From NCBI GenBank assembly GCA_964482205.1, contig CAYZWI010000001.1:434001-498000 (forward strand): 64,000 nt of DNA. Reading direction: 5' to 3'. Within the stretch, counting starts at the first letter, position 1. Every line of letters begins with the position of its first letter. The notes under the pieces were generated by a model. It did no database searches. It had not been told where the DNA came from and saw only the letters and a list, made by a program, of their open reading frames with translations. A program made the translations under genes and the position numbers. This DNA is from JAZDGX01 sp964482205 (GTDB lineage Bacteria; Eisenbacteria; RBG-16-71-46; CAIMUX01; WJJG01). Below are positions 61,563 to 64,000 of this stretch, in pieces.

Positions 61563-62513
61563 TCAAGCCGCGGGCGAGATCGCGTCCAGGGCCTCTTTGC
61601 GCTCCGCGATCACATAGCCCTCTTTCCCCGGGGCCACGCGCGCGGCGGCCGTGCGCGGATCATGGGCGAAGACGATCCAGCTGCGGTCGCGCGCCGCCTG
61701 CTCCAGCACCGCGCTCTTCTCTTCGAGCAGCCGGTCGGGCCAGAGGTCGAAGCCGGTCGTGTAGGCCAGGCGGATGTGCGCCAGCATGGGAATGAGATCG
61801 GTCGGGTAGATCACGCTCGCGAGAGAACCGGCGACGCGCGTGACGAGCAGGCCGCGCGTGTGGCCCACCGTCTCCCGCAGCGATATCTGCGGCCACCCCG
61901 GCACTCCATCGTCCAGGAAATGGGGGCCGTTCCCGCGAATGGCGGCGAGATCTTCTTCGCGAAAACTGCGCCGCTCCTTGGCTCCGGGCGCGTTCGCCTG
62001 CTCCCATTGGGCGCGGCTCACCCAGACGCGCGCGCGGGGCAATTCGAGAACGGTCTCGCCATCCGGGCCGTGGCTCGCGAGGCCGCCGATGTGGTCGAAG
62101 TGCAAGTGGCTGAGCAGCACATCGCCCACTTGCCCGGGGTCGATGCCCGCCTGCCGCAGGATCGCGGAGAGGGTCCCCAAGGCGGGATCGATCTCCATGC
62201 GAGCACTCTCCTCGCTGGAGTAGCGCGATCCCATTCCCGGGTCGACGAGGAGGATCTTCTCGCCCGATCGGATCACGAGGGAGCGAAGGACGAGCGGGAT
62301 GCGATTCGACTCGTCTGCCTGGCCATCCCGGTTCCACAGCATCTTCGGGACTTGCCCGTACATGCTTCCGCCGTCCAGGCGAAAGCGGCTCGTGATGAGC
62401 TCGCGGACCTCGAGCCCTCCCAGGTCCACCCAGCCGGGAACCCGATGGGGGGAGCGCCGGTTTGCCCCATCGTCGGGCCTTTCACGAGAAGGTTTGAGAG
62501 GCTTGTCGTCCAT
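61563..62513 (-). CDS. Metallo-beta-lactamase-fold hydrolase
   Basis: Binuclear metal hydrolase of 316 residues. The HxHxDH motif is LLSHLHFDHIGGLASHGPDG (about 137-142). An Asp-containing VIYPTDLIPMLAHIRLAY replaces the usual GDxxH region, and WIVFAHDPRTAAARV supplies the last histidine. ILLVDPGMGSRYSSEE is the beta strand before the metal site. The arrangement resembles AHL-lactonase-like or alkylsulfatase-type MBLs; the substrate is unknown. It is convergent with the acyl-CoA dehydrogenase (18-base gap). Confidence 0.88.
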   Translation of the reverse strand: MDDKPLKPSRERPDDGANRRSPHRVPGWVDLGGLEVRELITSRFRLDGGSMYGQVPKMLWNRDGQADESNRIPLVLRSLVIRSGEKILLVDPGMGSRYSSEESARMEIDPALGTLSAILRQAGIDPGQVGDVLLSHLHFDHIGGLASHGPDGETVLELPRARVWVSRAQWEQANAPGAKERRSFREEDLAAIRGNGPHFLDDGVPGWPQISLRETVGHTRGLLVTRVAGSLASVIYPTDLIPMLAHIRLAYTTGFDLWPDRLLEEKSAVLEQAARDRSWIVFAHDPRTAAARVAPGKEGYVIAERKEALDAISPAA

Positions 62514-62537
62514 GGCCGGATGATCGCGCCCGGTTCG

Positions 62538-62567
62538 TTGACCTCGCAACCGGGATCTTCCTATACT
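62538..62567 (+). promoter_or_regulatory. Promoter for the DUF1573 gene
   Basis: TTGACC (62538-62543), an 18-base spacer and TATACT (62562-62567), each five of six to consensus. The start of transcription would be near 62574 with a short leader to the ATG at 62597. Confidence 0.6.
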
Positions 62568-62596
62568 GGCCCGTTTCAGACCCTGCGGGAGGGAGC

Positions 62597-63793
62597 ATGG
62601 TGACAGGCATCGACCGTTCGGGCGCGCTCGCGCGCACGCGGACCGCGGACAGGATCGCACGGGCGCGTTCTGTGGGCGGCACGGCCCTGTCGCCCGCGGT
62701 CCGGCTGCTCTTCCGGGCCGGCCGTTCCCCTTGGACCCGGCTCGTCCTCCTCGCGGGCCTTCTCGCGTCCTCGTCGCTCGCGGTTCTCCCGGCCCTCGCC
62801 GGGGGAGTGCGCGTGGCGGGCCCGGCCATCGCCCTCGATCCCCCCATCCACGATTTCGGCATGCTCCCCCAGGAAGGCATCTTCTACGCGGACATCCGGA
62901 TCACGAATCGGGGAACCGCTCCGCTTCAGGTGCACAAGATCGCGAGCGACTGCGGCTGCACGGTGGCCGACCTGAGCGACAGCACGCTCACGCCCGGAGA
63001 ATCCACCAGCCTGCGCGTAGCCTTCAACACGCACAGCTTCTCGGGACAGGTGCGCAAGAATGTCTTCGTCGAGACGAACGATCCCGGAATGCCGCGGGCG
63101 ACGGTCGGCATCAAGGCCTTCGTGCGGCCGTGGATTCGCATGGATCGCGAGGAGCTCGACTTCGGCGCGGTGCCCCGGGGGACGCCCAGCGTGCAAACCG
63201 TGAGGCTCTACTCCGCCGCCAGCGATCAGGTGCGCATCGTGAAGCTCGGCTATCCGGAAGAGCTCATGGAGGCGGAGTACGATCAGTCCTCCTTGGGAGA
63301 CAGCCTCGTTCACACGGTCCGCTTTCGCCTGCGGGCCGACGCGCCCGCCGGCGCCTTCACGAAACCGGGGCTGGTGGAGACGACCCACCCGCAAAGCGGA
63401 GCTCTGCGTCTCAAGCTCACCGGCCAGATCCACGGCTTCTTCCGCCTCGATGCCCCGAGCGTCTCCTTCGGGCAGATGAAGCAGGGGACGGCGCGCATGC
63501 GGGAATTGCGCCTGACCGCCACGGGATCGGGAAGCTGCCGGGTGCAGTCGGCCACCTGCGCCGACGAGCGCGTGCGCGTGGAGATCGTCCCGCAAACGGG
63601 CCGCGACTACCTCATTCGCCTCACCGTTCCGGCGAGCACTCCGGCGGGAAAACTGAAGGGCAAGCTCGTCATTCTCACCGACGATCCCATCCAGCCTCGC
63701 ATCGAAGTGCCGGTCGTCGGCCGCATTCGCTCCCCCTCCGCGCCCGAAGAGCCGGAGCGCTTCGAAGGCGGTGCGCCCGAGGAGGAGCCGTGA
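62597..63793 (+). CDS. DUF1573-domain exported protein
   Basis: Predicted exported protein of 398 residues behind a strong GGGAGGGAG. A basic N-terminus and a hydrophobic stretch (about 48-68; VLLAGLLASSSLAVLPALAG) act as signal or anchor. The Ig-like DUF1573 fold follows: HDFGMLPQEGIFYADIRITN, IASDCGCTVADLSDSTLTPG with the family's DCGCT cysteines, NVFVETNDPGMPRATVGI, and a later EIVPQTGRDYLIRLTVPAST strand set. The repeats suggest three Ig-like units. The stop overlaps the next gene's GTG (GTGA). Confidence 0.85.
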   Translation: MVTGIDRSGALARTRTADRIARARSVGGTALSPAVRLLFRAGRSPWTRLVLLAGLLASSSLAVLPALAGGVRVAGPAIALDPPIHDFGMLPQEGIFYADIRITNRGTAPLQVHKIASDCGCTVADLSDSTLTPGESTSLRVAFNTHSFSGQVRKNVFVETNDPGMPRATVGIKAFVRPWIRMDREELDFGAVPRGTPSVQTVRLYSAASDQVRIVKLGYPEELMEAEYDQSSLGDSLVHTVRFRLRADAPAGAFTKPGLVETTHPQSGALRLKLTGQIHGFFRLDAPSVSFGQMKQGTARMRELRLTATGSGSCRVQSATCADERVRVEIVPQTGRDYLIRLTVPASTPAGKLKGKLVILTDDPIQPRIEVPVVGRIRSPSAPEEPERFEGGAPEEEP

Positions 63794-64000
63794 TCCCGCC
63801 CGGGCCGGGTCCTTCCCGGTCCCGGCGCTTCTTCGCCCGCCTCGCAGGCGAGGCCGTCCTCGTTCTGGCGATCGGCGCGACCGCGGGGTTTGCCCGCAAT
63901 GCGCTGCGCACCGATCCCTTGCCCTATCGCCTCTCCCCCTCCCTGCTGTCGATCGAGAGCGGTGCGCGAGCGGTCTTCCCGAAGGAAGCGCTGCGCCTTC
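63790..64000 (+). CDS. Membrane-anchored protein, start only (possible rhodanese-type)
   Basis: Open frame from the GTG overlapping the DUF1573 stop to the window end. A Pro/Arg N-terminus is followed by a hydrophobic helix (about 21-36), then NALRTDPLPYRLSPSLLSIE and VFPKEALRL. The NALRxDxLP pattern after a helix recalls inner-membrane rhodanese-domain proteins found next to DUF1573 genes. The catalytic part is outside the window, so this is a tentative reading. Confidence 0.55.
   Translation, partial: MIPPGPGPSRSRRFFARLAGEAVLVLAIGATAGFARNALRTDPLPYRLSPSLLSIESGARAVFPKEALRL

Noticed and set aside
1..64000. tRNA, rRNA, CRISPR arrays, insertion sequences or prophage genes
   Set aside because: Read for tRNA TPsiC-like motifs, regular direct repeats with spacers, transposases and integrases. 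None found; the repeats present are short and local.

Overview
The window is a high-GC, gene-dense piece of a Gram-negative (LPS-exporting) bacterial chromosome. It carries LPS genes (kdsA, kdsB, kdsD, lptB, lptC, an LpxL-like acyltransferase), lolA, long-form hpf, HprK with a mannose-type PTS, mreBCD-mrdA-rodA, a GWxTD-domain lipoprotein and a SUMF1-domain lipoprotein. This mix, with frequent GTG and TTG starts, fits a deep-branching phylum of the FCB or Eisenbacteria/Gemmatimonadota type. That placement is an inference; no rRNA or tRNA gene is visible to fix it. Almost everything is chromosomal core. I see no insertion sequence, prophage, CRISPR array or recognisable defence island.

Layout. 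(1) 1-31853, all minus strand, 30 genes read right to left: mreB-mreC-mreD-mrdA-rodA-lgt-comF-rng-rplU-rpmA, then kdsB-pyrG-kdsA-kdsD-lpxL-lptC-lptB-rpoN-hpf-hprK, then PTS EIIA-EIIB-EIICD-HPr-EI, then a sugar nucleotidyltransferase, metK, ftsK, lolA and rimO. The block links wall elongation, LPS inner-core precursor supply and export, and PTS/HprK signalling. (2) 32263-35897, plus strand: a SUMF1/fibronectin-like lipoprotein and thrS. (3) 35977-41939: a surface-glycan cluster with a methyltransferase, GT4 glycosyltransferase, MurJ-family flippase and a frameshifted GT4 (minus), plus a divergent glycosyltransferase. (4) 41962-44439: a GWxTD lipoprotein diverging from a ClpB-like AAA+ protein that has lost key ATPase residues. 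(5) 44424-52965, minus strand: a tightly packed nucleoside uptake and salvage operon (hpt, deoxynucleoside kinase, udk, tdk, a BMP-type ABC importer and purine nucleoside phosphorylase), with a divergent deaminase pair (53276-55716). (6) 55782-64000: an ABC-F ATPase, a histidine kinase with a dead receiver plus a free-standing receiver protein, a glutaryl-CoA-dehydrogenase-like enzyme, a metallo-beta-lactamase-fold hydrolase, and a DUF1573 protein overlapping a membrane-anchored protein cut by the right edge.

Translational coupling is heavy. Many junctions are 4-base ATGA or GTGA overlaps, and the three PTS EII cistrons all start at GTGA overlaps. No complete novel defence or mobile system was found. 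The least ordinary items are the degenerate AAA+ protein, the EIIC-EIID fusion inside an HprK/EI/HPr operon, the lpt/kds operon lacking lptA and kdsC, the MurJ among glycosyltransferases, and the kinase with a pseudo-receiver.
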